Shown: one piece after another, positions 35,650 to 44,742 of the stretch
Position numbering within the stretch: the first letter of the stretch is position 1
Layout: every line of letters begins with the position of its first letter
Assembly: GCA_964519955.1 (NCBI GenBank)
Contig: CAZFLM010000026.1
Coordinates: 1-64,000, forward strand
Direction: 5' to 3'
Source of the DNA: CAZFLM01 sp964519955
Lineage (GTDB): Bacteria > Armatimonadota > Chthonomonadetes > Chthonomonadales > CAJBBX01
Length of the DNA stretch: 64,000 bases
Notes under the pieces: model-generated
What the model saw: the letters and a program-made list of their open reading frames with translations, nothing else
The model's database searches: none
What the model was told of the DNA's origin: nothing
Program-made: the position numbers and the translations under genes

Positions 35650-36957
35650 ATGGCGCGAAGTGCTGACTTCTGGCAGTCGCTATACGATGCGTTCGACCCC
35701 ACCGAAGTACTGGCGGGCGAGCGTGCAGACGCCCTCTATTGCGACCGGGAGGATGATCCCCTGGTCGAGATGCGGCAGGAACTGAAGCCTGCTGGGGGAC
35801 GGCGGCGGCCGCCGATCGTGTACCTTGCCGGTCACAGAGGCAGTGGCAAGAGCTCGCTCTTGATGCGCCTGATCGAGGAGAGCCAGGCCGATTGCTTCGT
35901 CGTCTACTTCGACATCGAGCACAACCTCGACAGCACCAAGGCGAACCAGGTCGACCTCCTCTACCTTCTTGGGGCCGCTGTATACAAGGCCGCCGAGCAG
36001 GAGGGTCTCAAACCACGGCCCGCCAACCTGGAGGAGTTGGTGAACTCCGTCCATGCTGTCACCCACACGTTGACTGAGAAGCCGCGCACCGAGTCCGTGA
36101 ACGTAGCTGAGTTGCTCAGGGGCCTCCTCGTCTTCAGCGCCGGCGTTCTAGGCTCCAAGGTCGGCGAGAAGCTCGCCGAGGCTGCATTGCAGCCCTTCAC
36201 GATTACCTCGGGTGTGAGTGAGGAGTTCGCCCGCAAGCGAGAGATAGAGCCGCAGGTGCAGGACATCGTCGGCAACGTGAACCTTATCCTGGCCGATGTG
36301 CAGACTAAGGCCGATCGCCCTCTTCTCGTTGTGGTCGACGGTCTAGACAAGATCCAGCGGCTTGAGCAGGCCAAGCTGCTCTTCCTCGACAGCAGGGCGT
36401 TGCGGGGTCCAGTCTGCCGGATCGTCTACACGGTGCCGATGCTTGTCCAGACCATGCCGGAGTTCAGGCAGGCGACCGAAGGCAGCAAGGTGGCCCTTCT
36501 GCCGAACATCAAGCTCTACGACCGGTTGGACGAACGCAAGCTGCACCAGTCAGGCTTCGATCTGATGGCTGACGTGGCGAGCCGGCGCCTGGGGGCCGCC
36601 TCACTGCTGCTCAGTGAACTCATGGATCGTGACGTCCTGGACAGGATAGCGCTGCACAGCGGGGGTATGATGCGGATGTTTGTGGGCCTCGTCAAGGACG
36701 CGTGCATGGCGGCGGAACGCATGGACCTGGACCGGGTGACGATGGCCGCCGCAACCCAGGCGATCGGCAACCTCACCGCGGACATGACCGCGGCCCTCAC
36801 CATCGAGCGGCGGGACGAACTCAGGCAAGTGCGGAAGAACCGTATGCCCAGCAGCAGCGACGAGAGTGCGCGCCTGCTTCACGGCCTCTACATCGTAGCC
36901 TACCGCAATGGCGCCACATGGTACGACGCTCATCCTCTTCTGTGGAACGAGCTGTAG
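35650..36957 (+). CDS. AAA/STAND-type P-loop ATPase
   Basis: A 435-residue protein with Walker A AGHRGSGKSS at about residues 60-69 and Walker B LLVVVDGLDKI at about 225-235. The body is helical; a C-terminal winged-helix-like region (about 330-420) would be a typical STAND adaptor. Together with the gene that starts 15 nt later, it forms a two-gene unit. The partner encodes a NACHT/HEAT protein with an extra N-terminal module. ATPases of this style paired with effector-type genes are described in bacterial conflict systems; the role here is inferred. Confidence 0.7.
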   Translation: MARSADFWQSLYDAFDPTEVLAGERADALYCDREDDPLVEMRQELKPAGGRRRPPIVYLAGHRGSGKSSLLMRLIEESQADCFVVYFDIEHNLDSTKANQVDLLYLLGAAVYKAAEQEGLKPRPANLEELVNSVHAVTHTLTEKPRTESVNVAELLRGLLVFSAGVLGSKVGEKLAEAALQPFTITSGVSEEFARKREIEPQVQDIVGNVNLILADVQTKADRPLLVVVDGLDKIQRLEQAKLLFLDSRALRGPVCRIVYTVPMLVQTMPEFRQATEGSKVALLPNIKLYDRLDERKLHQSGFDLMADVASRRLGAASLLLSELMDRDVLDRIALHSGGMMRMFVGLVKDACMAAERMDLDRVTMAAATQAIGNLTADMTAALTIERRDELRQVRKNRMPSSSDESARLLHGLYIVAYRNGATWYDAHPLLWNEL

Positions 36958-36972
36958 GTCTGCGGGGAGTAG

Positions 36973-39900
36973 ATGAACTCAGTATTCGACGCCAAAGGTG
37001 AACTCGCAGGGCCGATGGGCGATCTCGAACTCGCTCTTGGCGACGGGCGACGCACCGCCATCGTCCTGGTGCTGCTGGAGGACGAGAAGCCACCCGTGGG
37101 CGACCCGGACTGGCTTGGGCGCGAGGCGCGCGCCGAGTTGGCACGCCGGATATTCGGCCGCTTCGCGATCGAGGACTTCGACCACTTTGCCGCTCGCGAG
37201 ATCAGCCTGCCCCGATACTGCCGGGCCCTTGCCTCGACGAACTCCTGCGTGTTTGCGTACGGCCTGGCAGGTCTCCGAGCCAACGATGCTGCTCGCTATC
37301 AGGACGCGCTCACCGCGCTGAACAACCACCGAGAGGACCTCCGGGAGAGCCGCGTGCCAGTGGTGCTGTGGCTCAGCCCGGAGTGCTACCAGGACGTGAT
37401 CACGCTTGCCCCCGACTTCGCCTCGTGGCGGACAGCCACGATCGCCTTCCGCATGCCCGCGGGGCGGAACCACCCATCTACGCCGATCGGGGCGCTGGGG
37501 GCCGCCGAAGCAGACAGGCTTCGCCGACAGGCTGCGCGCTACAGGGAGGCCCTCAGTCGCCCGAACCTCGATGAGTCCCTCGCTGCCGACCTCCGCGCCC
37601 GTCACGCCGAACTCGCCCTCAGGCTCGGTGAGGAAGCGATCCGTGCCGAAGGCAGTAGCTTGGCCGCCATTCGCGAAAACTACCTCAACTACGTCATCCG
37701 CGAGTGCCAGTACGTGGACTTCCGCGGCATCCCGCAGACCGAGCGCGCCCTCACGCTGCCGCTGGACGAGGTGTATGTGTCGCTGACTGCGGAGCGGGAA
37801 CGCGTCGTCGACCGCGCACCATTCGACGACCCCGAGCGCGATGACGAACGCGAGGACGGCGCAGATGGCGCCGGCAAATCCGAGGACCGCGATGAAGCCC
37901 AGGCCCGGCGGGACGCCATGGGCCGCCTGCCGCGCGAAGTGGTCAGCGAGCCCGTCGACCTGCCGGCAGCCATCCGCGAGCACCCCCGCGCGGTGATCCT
38001 GGGCGACCCTGGCGCCGGCAAGACGACGCTCGCGCGGTTCGTGGCGCTGCACTTCGCCCGGGCCTGCCGCGAGGGGCTCCAGGAGGTGCGGGACAAGGAG
38101 GGCAACCTCTACGGCGCGACGCGGCTGCCCATATTCGTGCGGGTTGCCGCGTTCGCCGACGCCCTGAGCGCCGAGCCGGATCTGGGCCTGCGCGAGTTCC
38201 TACCCCGCGCCTTCAAGGACGCGGGAGTCGATACCGGCGACCTGGCCGCGCTCTTCGGCGACGCCCTGGATCACGGCGCGGCCCTCCTGATCCTCGATGG
38301 CCTCGACGAGGTGGCGAAGGCGGCGGACCGCGTCAAGATCGCCTCGCGCATCGACGCACTCGCGTCGAGCTGCGGCGACCACCGGCGGGTGATCGTTACC
38401 AGCCGCATCGCCGGGTACGCGGATGCGCGGCTCGGCTCGCTCTTCGCACAGTTCACCATGCGGGAGATGACCGACGAGGACATCGGCAAGTTCCTGCGCC
38501 GCTGGTGCGTCTCGTGCGAGCGCTTCCACCGGCCCGACGATCCGGAGGGGGCGCGCGCCCAGCGCGGCGAGGAGGAGTGCTCCCGCATCCTGGCGGAGAT
38601 CGAGGCCAGCGAGGGCGTGCGCCGCCTGGCCGGCAATCCCCTGCTCCTCACCATCCTCTGCCTCATCCACCGCGCGGGCGGACGCCTGCCGGAGCGGCGC
38701 GTCGAGCTGTACGAGGTGGCAACGAAGACCCTCCTGCGCGACTGGAGGCTGCAGCAGGCCAAGACCCAGGCCCGCGAGGTGACGGAGTGGGAGGCCGAGG
38801 AGCTGCTGGGGCCGCTCGCGTATCACATGCACGAGCATGAGCCGACCGGACTGATCGAGGAGAGCGACGCCAAGGCCCTCCTGCGCGGGTGGCTCGCCGA
38901 GGCGCGCGGGCTCGCGCCGAACCACCCCGAGGTGGCCGAGGCGGTGGAGGACTTCCTGCGCCGCGTGCGGGAGCAGTCCGGATTGTTCGTGGAGCGGGCG
39001 CGCGGGCGGTGCGGGTTCCTCCACCTCACCTTCGAGGAGTACTTCGCCGCGCGCGAGATCGTTGGCGACCCCACGACGGCGGCGGACCGCATCCGCGCGC
39101 ACCGCCACCAGTCGCGCTGGGAGGAGGTAATCCGCCTCGCCATCGCCTCGCAGCGCCCGCGCTTCGCCACCCAGCTCATCCGCGCCGCCATCTGGCACGC
39201 CGACGGCGCCGCCGCGACCACCGGCTACGTGCCCTCCGAGTACGAGGACATCCTGCACCGCGACCTCTTCCTCGCCGCCCGCTGCATCGGCGACTGCGTT
39301 GGCGTGGACGCGAGCCTGGCACGGGAGGTCTCTGCCGCCGTAGTATCGATCGCCCTGAGAAGCAACCCGTCAGGCGCGCTAGATACTCTCGTCCTCGCGG
39401 CGCGCGAGGGACTCCGAGCGCTGGGAGACACCGAAGCCGGCACCGTGGCGCAGGACGCCCTTGTGGACGCGTCCAGGCATGGTGATCCCAATGTGCGATC
39501 AGCTGCTCTGCGGGCGTTGGGGTGTTGCCTCCACGATCTGCCGTGCATCGACGCGAGATTGCTCGCATCGCTGGGGGACGCTGACGACACGGTTCGCACT
39601 GCCGCGGCGAAGACACTGGGCAACGTCGCGCGCTACTCGCCGGAGATGGTCAGGCCACTGGTCGTCGCGTTGCGGGACCCCGAGTGGGAGGTCCGGTATG
39701 CGGCGGCTCGAGCTGTAGGCCGCATGGCCCAGGCGGGCGAGGCAGCTAGGGAAGCCCTGCGATCAGCCCTTGGCGGCGATGACGGGAACCTCGGGTCGGG
39801 GATTGCCCTTGCGTTGTGCCTACTGGGCGAGGGCTCCGGAGCTGTTGGGCGGTCCCTTCGAACGGCGCTGATGGACGACCGTGACATGGGTCCACTCTCC

Positions 39901-40944
39901 ATCATGCTCGCTTTGGCAGAGGTAGGCGACGGAGTGCCTGCGACCCTCCCGATCTTGCTCGCGTGGGCGCGGGACGAGGACGCGACTGTGCGCTACGCTG
40001 CTGTCTCTGCGCTGGCGGTACTCGGGAGAGGGTCCTTGGATGCGCTGCATGGCCTACTGCCCTTGCTAGAGGACGAAGACGCGTCGGTCCGGCACGGTGC
40101 AGCAGAGGCGGCGGGCATGGTGGCTGCCCAATCCGCCGAGATGGTCAGTGAGCTGCTTGGAGCATTGCGCAGTACCAAGCGGGTGATGCGTAAGGGTGCG
40201 GCGAGTGCGCTTGGTTGCGTCCCTCCTGGGTCTGCTGCCACCGTAAACGCGCTCGCGCACGCACTGGACGATGAGGATACTGAAGTCCAGATCCGGGCTG
40301 CGCGGGCGCTCGGGAAGGCAGGACGAGGATCATCGCGCGCTGTTGATGCGCTCGCCGCGGCGCTGGCGAACGAACACTATGGCGTCCGATGCGCCGCCGC
40401 CATAGGGCTGGGCTGCCTTGGTTGTGCCACCGACGATGTCCTTGACCGACTGATGGCGCTGTTGGGGAACGGCGACGGGGAAGCTCGGTACGGAGCCGTT
40501 GCCGCACTCGGCATGCTCGGCTCTCGGTCGCCGCGCGCCCGCCTGGCGGTACTGAGCTCGCTGAACGACAGGTCCAGCTCGGTGCGAGCCGAGGCTGTCC
40601 GCTCCCTTCGCGTTATCGGTGCAGCGCCAGAGGAGGCCCTGGAGCCGCTTCTCGTCGCGCTTCGCGATGACTTCACGGAGGTCCGCCATGCAGCGGCCAG
40701 GGCACTTGCATCGGTCGGAGGCGGGAGTTCCATCGCAGCGGAAGCGCTCGTTGCCGCCATGCGCGACCAGGAGTGGGCAGTCCGATCGGTTATTGCCGAG
40801 GCAGTCGGTGATCTCGGAAACACCTCCTCGGTTGTCCTCAACGCACTGACCGACGCCCTAGACGATCACGACCCCGACGTCCGCGACGCCGCCTGGCAAT
40901 CCCTCTCCATCCTCGTCCAGCGCCGCGAGGACGAGCGCGCCTAG
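36973..40944 (+). CDS. NACHT / HEAT-repeat protein with a distinct N-terminal module
   Basis: The first 170 residues are a distinct module with phrases ALASTNSCVFAYGL and VVLWLSPECYQDVI; I cannot name it with certainty, but similar modules accompany STAND-type ATPases. A coiled linker with the motif YLNYVIRECQYVDFRG follows, also present in the paralogue at 26541. The NACHT domain has Walker A GDPGAGKTT at about residues 344-352 and Walker B LLILDGLDEVA at about 438-448, and FLHLTFEEYFAA. HEAT repeats fill about 835-1310. GGGGAG lies 4 nt before ATG 36973. It is encoded 15 nt after an ATPase gene, so they likely act together. Confidence 0.8.
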   Translation: MNSVFDAKGELAGPMGDLELALGDGRRTAIVLVLLEDEKPPVGDPDWLGREARAELARRIFGRFAIEDFDHFAAREISLPRYCRALASTNSCVFAYGLAGLRANDAARYQDALTALNNHREDLRESRVPVVLWLSPECYQDVITLAPDFASWRTATIAFRMPAGRNHPSTPIGALGAAEADRLRRQAARYREALSRPNLDESLAADLRARHAELALRLGEEAIRAEGSSLAAIRENYLNYVIRECQYVDFRGIPQTERALTLPLDEVYVSLTAERERVVDRAPFDDPERDDEREDGADGAGKSEDRDEAQARRDAMGRLPREVVSEPVDLPAAIREHPRAVILGDPGAGKTTLARFVALHFARACREGLQEVRDKEGNLYGATRLPIFVRVAAFADALSAEPDLGLREFLPRAFKDAGVDTGDLAALFGDALDHGAALLILDGLDEVAKAADRVKIASRIDALASSCGDHRRVIVTSRIAGYADARLGSLFAQFTMREMTDEDIGKFLRRWCVSCERFHRPDDPEGARAQRGEEECSRILAEIEASEGVRRLAGNPLLLTILCLIHRAGGRLPERRVELYEVATKTLLRDWRLQQAKTQAREVTEWEAEELLGPLAYHMHEHEPTGLIEESDAKALLRGWLAEARGLAPNHPEVAEAVEDFLRRVREQSGLFVERARGRCGFLHLTFEEYFAAREIVGDPTTAADRIRAHRHQSRWEEVIRLAIASQRPRFATQLIRAAIWHADGAAATTGYVPSEYEDILHRDLFLAARCIGDCVGVDASLAREVSAAVVSIALRSNPSGALDTLVLAAREGLRALGDTEAGTVAQDALVDASRHGDPNVRSAALRALGCCLHDLPCIDARLLASLGDADDTVRTAAAKTLGNVARYSPEMVRPLVVALRDPEWEVRYAAARAVGRMAQAGEAAREALRSALGGDDGNLGSGIALALCLLGEGSGAVGRSLRTALMDDRDMGPLSIMLALAEVGDGVPATLPILLAWARDEDATVRYAAVSALAVLGRGSLDALHGLLPLLEDEDASVRHGAAEAAGMVAAQSAEMVSELLGALRSTKRVMRKGAASALGCVPPGSAATVNALAHALDDEDTEVQIRAARALGKAGRGSSRAVDALAAALANEHYGVRCAAAIGLGCLGCATDDVLDRLMALLGNGDGEARYGAVAALGMLGSRSPRARLAVLSSLNDRSSSVRAEAVRSLRVIGAAPEEALEPLLVALRDDFTEVRHAAARALASVGGGSSIAAEALVAAMRDQEWAVRSVIAEAVGDLGNTSSVVLNALTDALDDHDPDVRDAAWQSLSILVQRREDERA

Positions 40945-41603
40945 CCCGGCACGATCGCCACGTCGAGCGTCTGCAGCAGGCTGGTCTGGCCGGTGGCGGC
41001 GAGGCTGGTGCGGTAGGCGGCGGCGTAGGCGCCCGGGGCGACGGTCAGCGTGTGGGTGAGGCTGCCGGCGGCGAACGCGACGAACGCGGCGCTGGTGTAG
41101 CGGGAGGTGGGCGTGCGGCGCGCGTTGGGCAGCTTCTGCAGCAGCAGCTCGGTCACCACGCCGGGGCTGTTCGGGGCGGACGCGGTGAAGACGATGGCGC
41201 CGGGCGCGGGCTCCGCGGTCACGCCGAGGCTGTCGCCCGAGAAGCCGGAGGTGGGCGGCGACGTGGGGATCGCGGCGTCCGGGTCGATCTGCCGCACGCG
41301 CGCCGCCAGGGCCGTGAAGATGCAGTGCCCGGTGGGCAGGTACGTTTCGCCCGTGATGGAGTCGTGCCGCACGATGGTCGCCGCGTAGGCGTTCCAGGCG
41401 CGCGCCTCGGCCGGGCCGAACCCGTTCCATACCTCCATCGCCTGGCGCATGCGGTTGTTGGCGGCCTTCTGCGCATCGGTCTGGTGGCGCTTATAGGTGG
41501 GCCGGCTCCGCACCACCTGGCCGCCGCGCACGTGCACCAACACCACGTCGCCCACGCGCCCGGCGACCGTCCCCAGTATCGCACTCGTGGATGCCTTTGC
41601 CAT
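40941..41603 (-). CDS. DUF6266-like protein
   Basis: A 220-residue protein starting AILGTVAGRVGDVVLVHVRGG, then RQAMEVWNGFGPAEARAWNAYAA; this layout of a G-x-x-x-G-k-V-G N-terminus with an R-x-x-W helix recalls DUF6266 and similar surface or phage-associated proteins. The C-terminal half is Ala/Thr-rich and beta-like. The start ATG 41603 gives the family-like N-terminus; the open frame runs to 41771 in repeat-rich DNA. It is convergent with the NACHT gene and overlaps its stop by 4 bp. Function unknown. Confidence 0.6.
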   Translation of the reverse strand: MAKASTSAILGTVAGRVGDVVLVHVRGGQVVRSRPTYKRHQTDAQKAANNRMRQAMEVWNGFGPAEARAWNAYAATIVRHDSITGETYLPTGHCIFTALAARVRQIDPDAAIPTSPPTSGFSGDSLGVTAEPAPGAIVFTASAPNSPGVVTELLLQKLPNARRTPTSRYTSAAFVAFAAGSLTHTLTVAPGAYAAAYRTSLAATGQTSLLQTLDVAIVPG

Positions 41604-41780
41604 ACACCCATTGTCGGCATCGTTGAGTCGGGTCCACAGGGGGCGCAGGAGGGGCGAAGGAGGGATCAGACCGGTGTTTGCGCCCTTTCTGCTCCCTTTA
41701 CGCGCCCTTGTTGGGCCGAGGTGGCGCGGTGCCGGCGAGGCGGTGGGTTGCTTTCTGGCTGCCAAGTCCACGCGCCCCCT

Positions 41781-41891
41781 GCCGTCATCCCGGAGGGATC
41801 TGCTCTTGGCCTGGCGCGTGCGCAGACGGTCCTGCCTCGTGGGTACACGCCGGGTGCGAACGTCAAATGCAGATCCCTACGGGATGACGGC
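41781..41891. repeat. REP-like inverted pair
   Basis: GCCGTCATCCCGGAGGGATC (41781 onward) and its inverse near-copy GATCCCTACGGGATGACGGC (ending 41891) form 23-bp arms with one mismatch and a 65-nt spacer. Each arm contains a small palindrome ATCCC-N3-GGGAT. This is the layout of a REP doublet, with the tandem repeats directly attached to the right. Confidence 0.65.
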
Positions 41892-42095
41892 CACGGCGGC
41901 GTGCGACGATGGGTGCCGGTCCGCGGGATGGGACGTGNNNNNNNNNNNNNNNNNNNNNNNNNNNNNNNNNNNNNNNNNNNNNNNNNNNNNNNNNNNNNNN
42001 NNNNNNNNNNNNNNNNNNNNNNNNNNNNNNNNNNNNNGCGACGATGGGTGCCGGCACGCGTGATGACGGCCACGGCGGCGTGCGACGATGGGCGC
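41884..42095 (+). repeat. 44-bp tandem repeats around the gap
   Basis: GATGACGGCCACGGCGGCGT followed by GCGACGATGGGTGCCGG is present on both sides of the N run (from 41884 and again from 42061). The unit measured at the right end, 42038 to 42081, is 44 bp. The assembly gap is probably a longer array of this unit. Confidence 0.6.
41938..42037. other. Assembly gap (100 N)
   Basis: Exactly 100 N, a scaffold-gap convention; the true length is unknown. It lies within a tandem repeat, which is the likely cause. Confidence 0.95.
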
Positions 42096-42101
42096 CGCCC
42101 C

Positions 42102-42677
42102 TCACCCCTCCGCGCGCGGCGCGCCTAGCCGCCTGCCCAACGCGAGCGCCAGGTCCATCGCCGGCTGGTTCGTGCGCACCTCGCCGAGGTCGTTGCAGGA
42201 CGCCTGGATGCAGCCGACGATGGGCATGCGCAGGAACTGGCACGCGTCGCGGAACATGCCCCACGCGTTCGCCACGCCGCTGAGGAGGGGGTTCGTGTCT
42301 CCGTAGGTGAGGGCGATGGCGACGCGCTTGCCAGCCAGCGCGCCCCAGTCGGTGGGGCATCCGAGCGCGTAGGTGCGGTCGAGGAAGCACTTCATCTGCG
42401 CGGCGGCCCCGAAGAAGTAGATGGGCGTCGCGAGGACCAGCGCGTCGGCGGTCAGCACCTTCGGGTAGAGGTCCATCATGCTATCGCCCAGCACGCACGG
42501 GGCGGCGAGGCTCGTCTGGCAGGCGTCGCAGGCGTCGCACGGGTCGATGCGCAGGTCGGCCAGGCGCACGAACTCGACCTCCGCGCCCGCCTCGCGTGCC
42601 CCATCGGCGATGCGTTCCGCCAGTATCTCGCTGTTGCCGCCCCGGCGTGGGGTGGCGGAGAGAACCAGTACCTTCAT
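42102..42677 (-). CDS. Flavodoxin-fold NAD(P)H-dependent oxidoreductase
   Basis: A 191-residue flavoprotein of the NADPH-dependent FMN reductase type. The FMN-phosphate loop is SATPRRGGNSE at residues 7-17, and ATPIYFFGAAAQMKCFLDR covers the isoalloxazine side. A Cys-rich stretch DPCDACDACQ (about residues 46-55) could bind an iron-sulfur cluster, as in iron-sulfur flavoproteins, though the spacing is not the classical one. GGAGG lies before ATG 42677. It is the last gene of a minus-strand run with a dehydrogenase and two isomerases. Confidence 0.8.
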   Translation of the reverse strand: MKVLVLSATPRRGGNSEILAERIADGAREAGAEVEFVRLADLRIDPCDACDACQTSLAAPCVLGDSMMDLYPKVLTADALVLATPIYFFGAAAQMKCFLDRTYALGCPTDWGALAGKRVAIALTYGDTNPLLSGVANAWGMFRDACQFLRMPIVGCIQASCNDLGEVRTNQPAMDLALALGRRLGAPRAEG

Positions 42678-42728
42678 CGTGTCTCCTCCTGATGGCGCAT
42701 GGCAGGCAGCGTCCCCGCGACCCAGAAT

Positions 42729-43748
42729 CTACTGCACCTCCACCTCGTCTCCACTCGCGGCACTCGCCATGACCGCGTCGATGATCCGCATGGCCGCCAC
42801 GCCTTCGTGGAGGGTGGGGTAGGGCGTCTCGGCGCCGGTGAGCGCGCGGGCGAAGCGACTCAGCTCCCCCCAGTAGCCGCGGGTGTAGTGACCGCTCGCG
42901 CTCCATTGGGCCATGTTGCCCGACACGTAGTAGTGCCGCCCCCAGCCATAGGTCTCCAGCCCCCTCGCCTCGGCGAAGCGCGCGCCCTGCGCCATCATCT
43001 CCACCGCGCGTGAGCTATCCACCAGCACCACGGAGCCGATGCCCGCCAGATAGGCCTGCTCGAAGCAGTCGCTCCAGCTCTGGCTGGAGTTCATGTTCAG
43101 CACGCCGACCGCGCCGCTCGCGAACCGCATGCCGATGGCGAGAGCCTGCGTGGTCTCCTGGCCGAAGTCATATGCGTGCACGCCGGCGACTTCGCCGCCG
43201 AAGAAGCGGGCCATGTCGATCATGTGGATGCCGTTGTAGAGCAGCATCCGGCGCGGGTCGGTGTAGGGGCCGCACCCATGCACCAGGCTCATCGAGGTCA
43301 GCCGGCCGAACTCGGGGCTCGCCAGGTACTCCTTGGCGACCTGGTTCGCGGGGGCGAAGCGCTTCATGAAGCCGACCATGCCCCACGTCCCCGCGTCCGC
43401 GGCGGCCTGCACCAGTTCGCGCGCGTCTTCGAGCGTGTGCCCCGGCGGCTTCTCCATGAACACGGGGATGCCCCGGCGCAGCACCTGCAGGCCCACCGCG
43501 TGGTGCATCTCGCCCGGCCCGCAGATGCAGCATCCATCCGGGCGCGCCTCGTCCAGCATCCGCTCCACGTCGGCGAACGACCGAGGCGCCCCGAACCGCC
43601 GCGCCACGTCCGCCGCCCGGTCCGCGTCCAGGTCGCACACGGCGGCGAGGCGGAACTCGGGGATATGCGCCACGTTGGGCAGCAGTCCCTGCGTCGCGTG
43701 GCTGCCCCCGCCGATGAAGGCGATGTTTGCTGTCTGCGAGTCCGGCAT
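42729..43748 (-). CDS. Gfo/Idh/MocA-family oxidoreductase
   Basis: A 339-residue NAD(P)-dependent sugar or cyclitol dehydrogenase. The Rossmann part starts IAFIGGGSHATQGLLP, and the family motif EKPPG is at about residues 98-102. The C-terminal half is the beta-sheet substrate domain, with a His at NGIHMIDMARFFG. Such enzymes oxidise sugars with the help of AP-endonuclease-2-like isomerases, two of which are encoded just upstream. GGAGG lies 5 nt before ATG 43748. The exact sugar is unknown. Confidence 0.9.
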   Translation of the reverse strand: MPDSQTANIAFIGGGSHATQGLLPNVAHIPEFRLAAVCDLDADRAADVARRFGAPRSFADVERMLDEARPDGCCICGPGEMHHAVGLQVLRRGIPVFMEKPPGHTLEDARELVQAAADAGTWGMVGFMKRFAPANQVAKEYLASPEFGRLTSMSLVHGCGPYTDPRRMLLYNGIHMIDMARFFGGEVAGVHAYDFGQETTQALAIGMRFASGAVGVLNMNSSQSWSDCFEQAYLAGIGSVVLVDSSRAVEMMAQGARFAEARGLETYGWGRHYYVSGNMAQWSASGHYTRGYWGELSRFARALTGAETPYPTLHEGVAAMRIIDAVMASAASGDEVEVQ

Positions 43749-43766
43749 TGGTGCCTCCGTTTCGCC

Positions 43767-44573
43767 CTAGATTCCGAGCCGTCGCAGCGTCTCGCGGTTG
43801 GCCTCGATGGCCTGCGTGGGTGACTCCCAGACGAGGTCGGACTCCTCTTCCGCCACGAGCCAGCCGTCGTAGTCGGCCTCGCGGAGGAAGTCGAGAAGCC
43901 CCTCCAGGTCTGCGAGGCCCTCGCCCAGCACGCGCCACTTGCCCTCGGCGTCCACGTCCTTCAGGTGCACGTGCACGATGCGATCCGCGTAGCGCCGCAC
44001 GCAGTCGAGCAGATCCTGGCCGCCGCGCAGGATGTGGCCGGTGTCCGGGTTGTAGCCCAGGCCGCTGTCCTCGGTAGCTTCCAGCACGCTCGCGTAGTCC
44101 TCGGCGGAGAGCATCAGCGACGTGTGGTGGGAGTGGGGATGCAGGGCTACCGGCACGCCACGCCAGCCCGCGCGATCCGCCGCGTCCGTGTAGAAGCGCA
44201 CCGCCTGCGCGATTTTCGCGTCGTAGTCGTCGCGGGATGCGCTGGATGGGCCGCCCAGGCAGAGCACGCAGCCCATCTTCGCCGCGAAGTCGATGGCCCG
44301 CTCGGCGCCCGCGAAGTCCTCGGCGAAGCGCGCGGCGTCCGTGAAGCCCGTGGTCGCGTAGGCGAAGGCGGCCAGGCTCAGCGAGCGCTTCGCCAGCGCC
44401 TCGCGCAGCGCGTCCGGATCGTCCCAGTAGGCGCCGATGGTGTTGTTGCTGAACTCGATGCCGGCATACCCCGCGGCGGCCACCGCGTCCATCATATCGT
44501 CGGGCGTGCCGGACCACCTCTCCCCCAGCATCTCCCACGTATAGGTCTGGCATCCAACTCGCATCACGGTCAT
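43767..44573 (-). CDS. Sugar phosphate isomerase/epimerase (AP2 TIM barrel)
   Basis: A 268-residue TIM-barrel enzyme. Metal-binding positions are seen in ALHPHSHH, NPDTGHIL, VHLKDVD and the C-terminal AEEE. It acts on a sugar or inositol derivative in the same pathway as the Gfo/Idh/MocA enzyme 18 nt downstream. ATG 44573 was chosen because GGAGG lies 7 nt upstream; the frame is open to 44849, but that part is the neighbouring isomerase region read out of frame. Confidence 0.88.
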   Translation of the reverse strand: MTVMRVGCQTYTWEMLGERWSGTPDDMMDAVAAAGYAGIEFSNNTIGAYWDDPDALREALAKRSLSLAAFAYATTGFTDAARFAEDFAGAERAIDFAAKMGCVLCLGGPSSASRDDYDAKIAQAVRFYTDAADRAGWRGVPVALHPHSHHTSLMLSAEDYASVLEATEDSGLGYNPDTGHILRGGQDLLDCVRRYADRIVHVHLKDVDAEGKWRVLGEGLADLEGLLDFLREADYDGWLVAEEESDLVWESPTQAIEANRETLRRLGI

Positions 44574-44672
44574 GCCATGTCCTCCAGCGGCGGCGACGGA
44601 GCACCGCCCTCCAATGATCGTACACCAGAGGTTGAACTCCAGTCCACCGTCATGCACCTCGGCCTGGCCTCC

Positions 44673-44699
44673 TGGTGGGATAGGCGCCCCTGCCCGTCC
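44673..44699 (-). repeat. 27-bp interspersed repeat, copy 5 (inverted)
   Basis: On the minus strand it begins GGACGGGCAGGGGCGCCTAT and ends CCCACCA, four bases off the consensus. Lies between the two isomerase genes. Confidence 0.7.
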
Positions 44700-44742
44700 A
44701 GCAGCGCCCAACCTGGAGGGTGGCGCTCCGTCGCCACCGGCC

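Larger units (their letters stand above)
41604..42101. other. Repeat-rich region with an assembly gap and no supported gene
   Basis: Between the DUF6266-like gene and the flavoprotein. It contains an inverted repeat pair at 41781-41803 and 41869-41891, 44-bp tandem repeat copies on both sides of the gap, and 100 N at 41938-42037. Frames that run through the N bases are not genes. Confidence 0.7.

Noticed and set aside
41052..42128. Open frames running through the N run
   Set aside because: They cross 100 unknown bases and tandem repeats; no continuous coding evidence.
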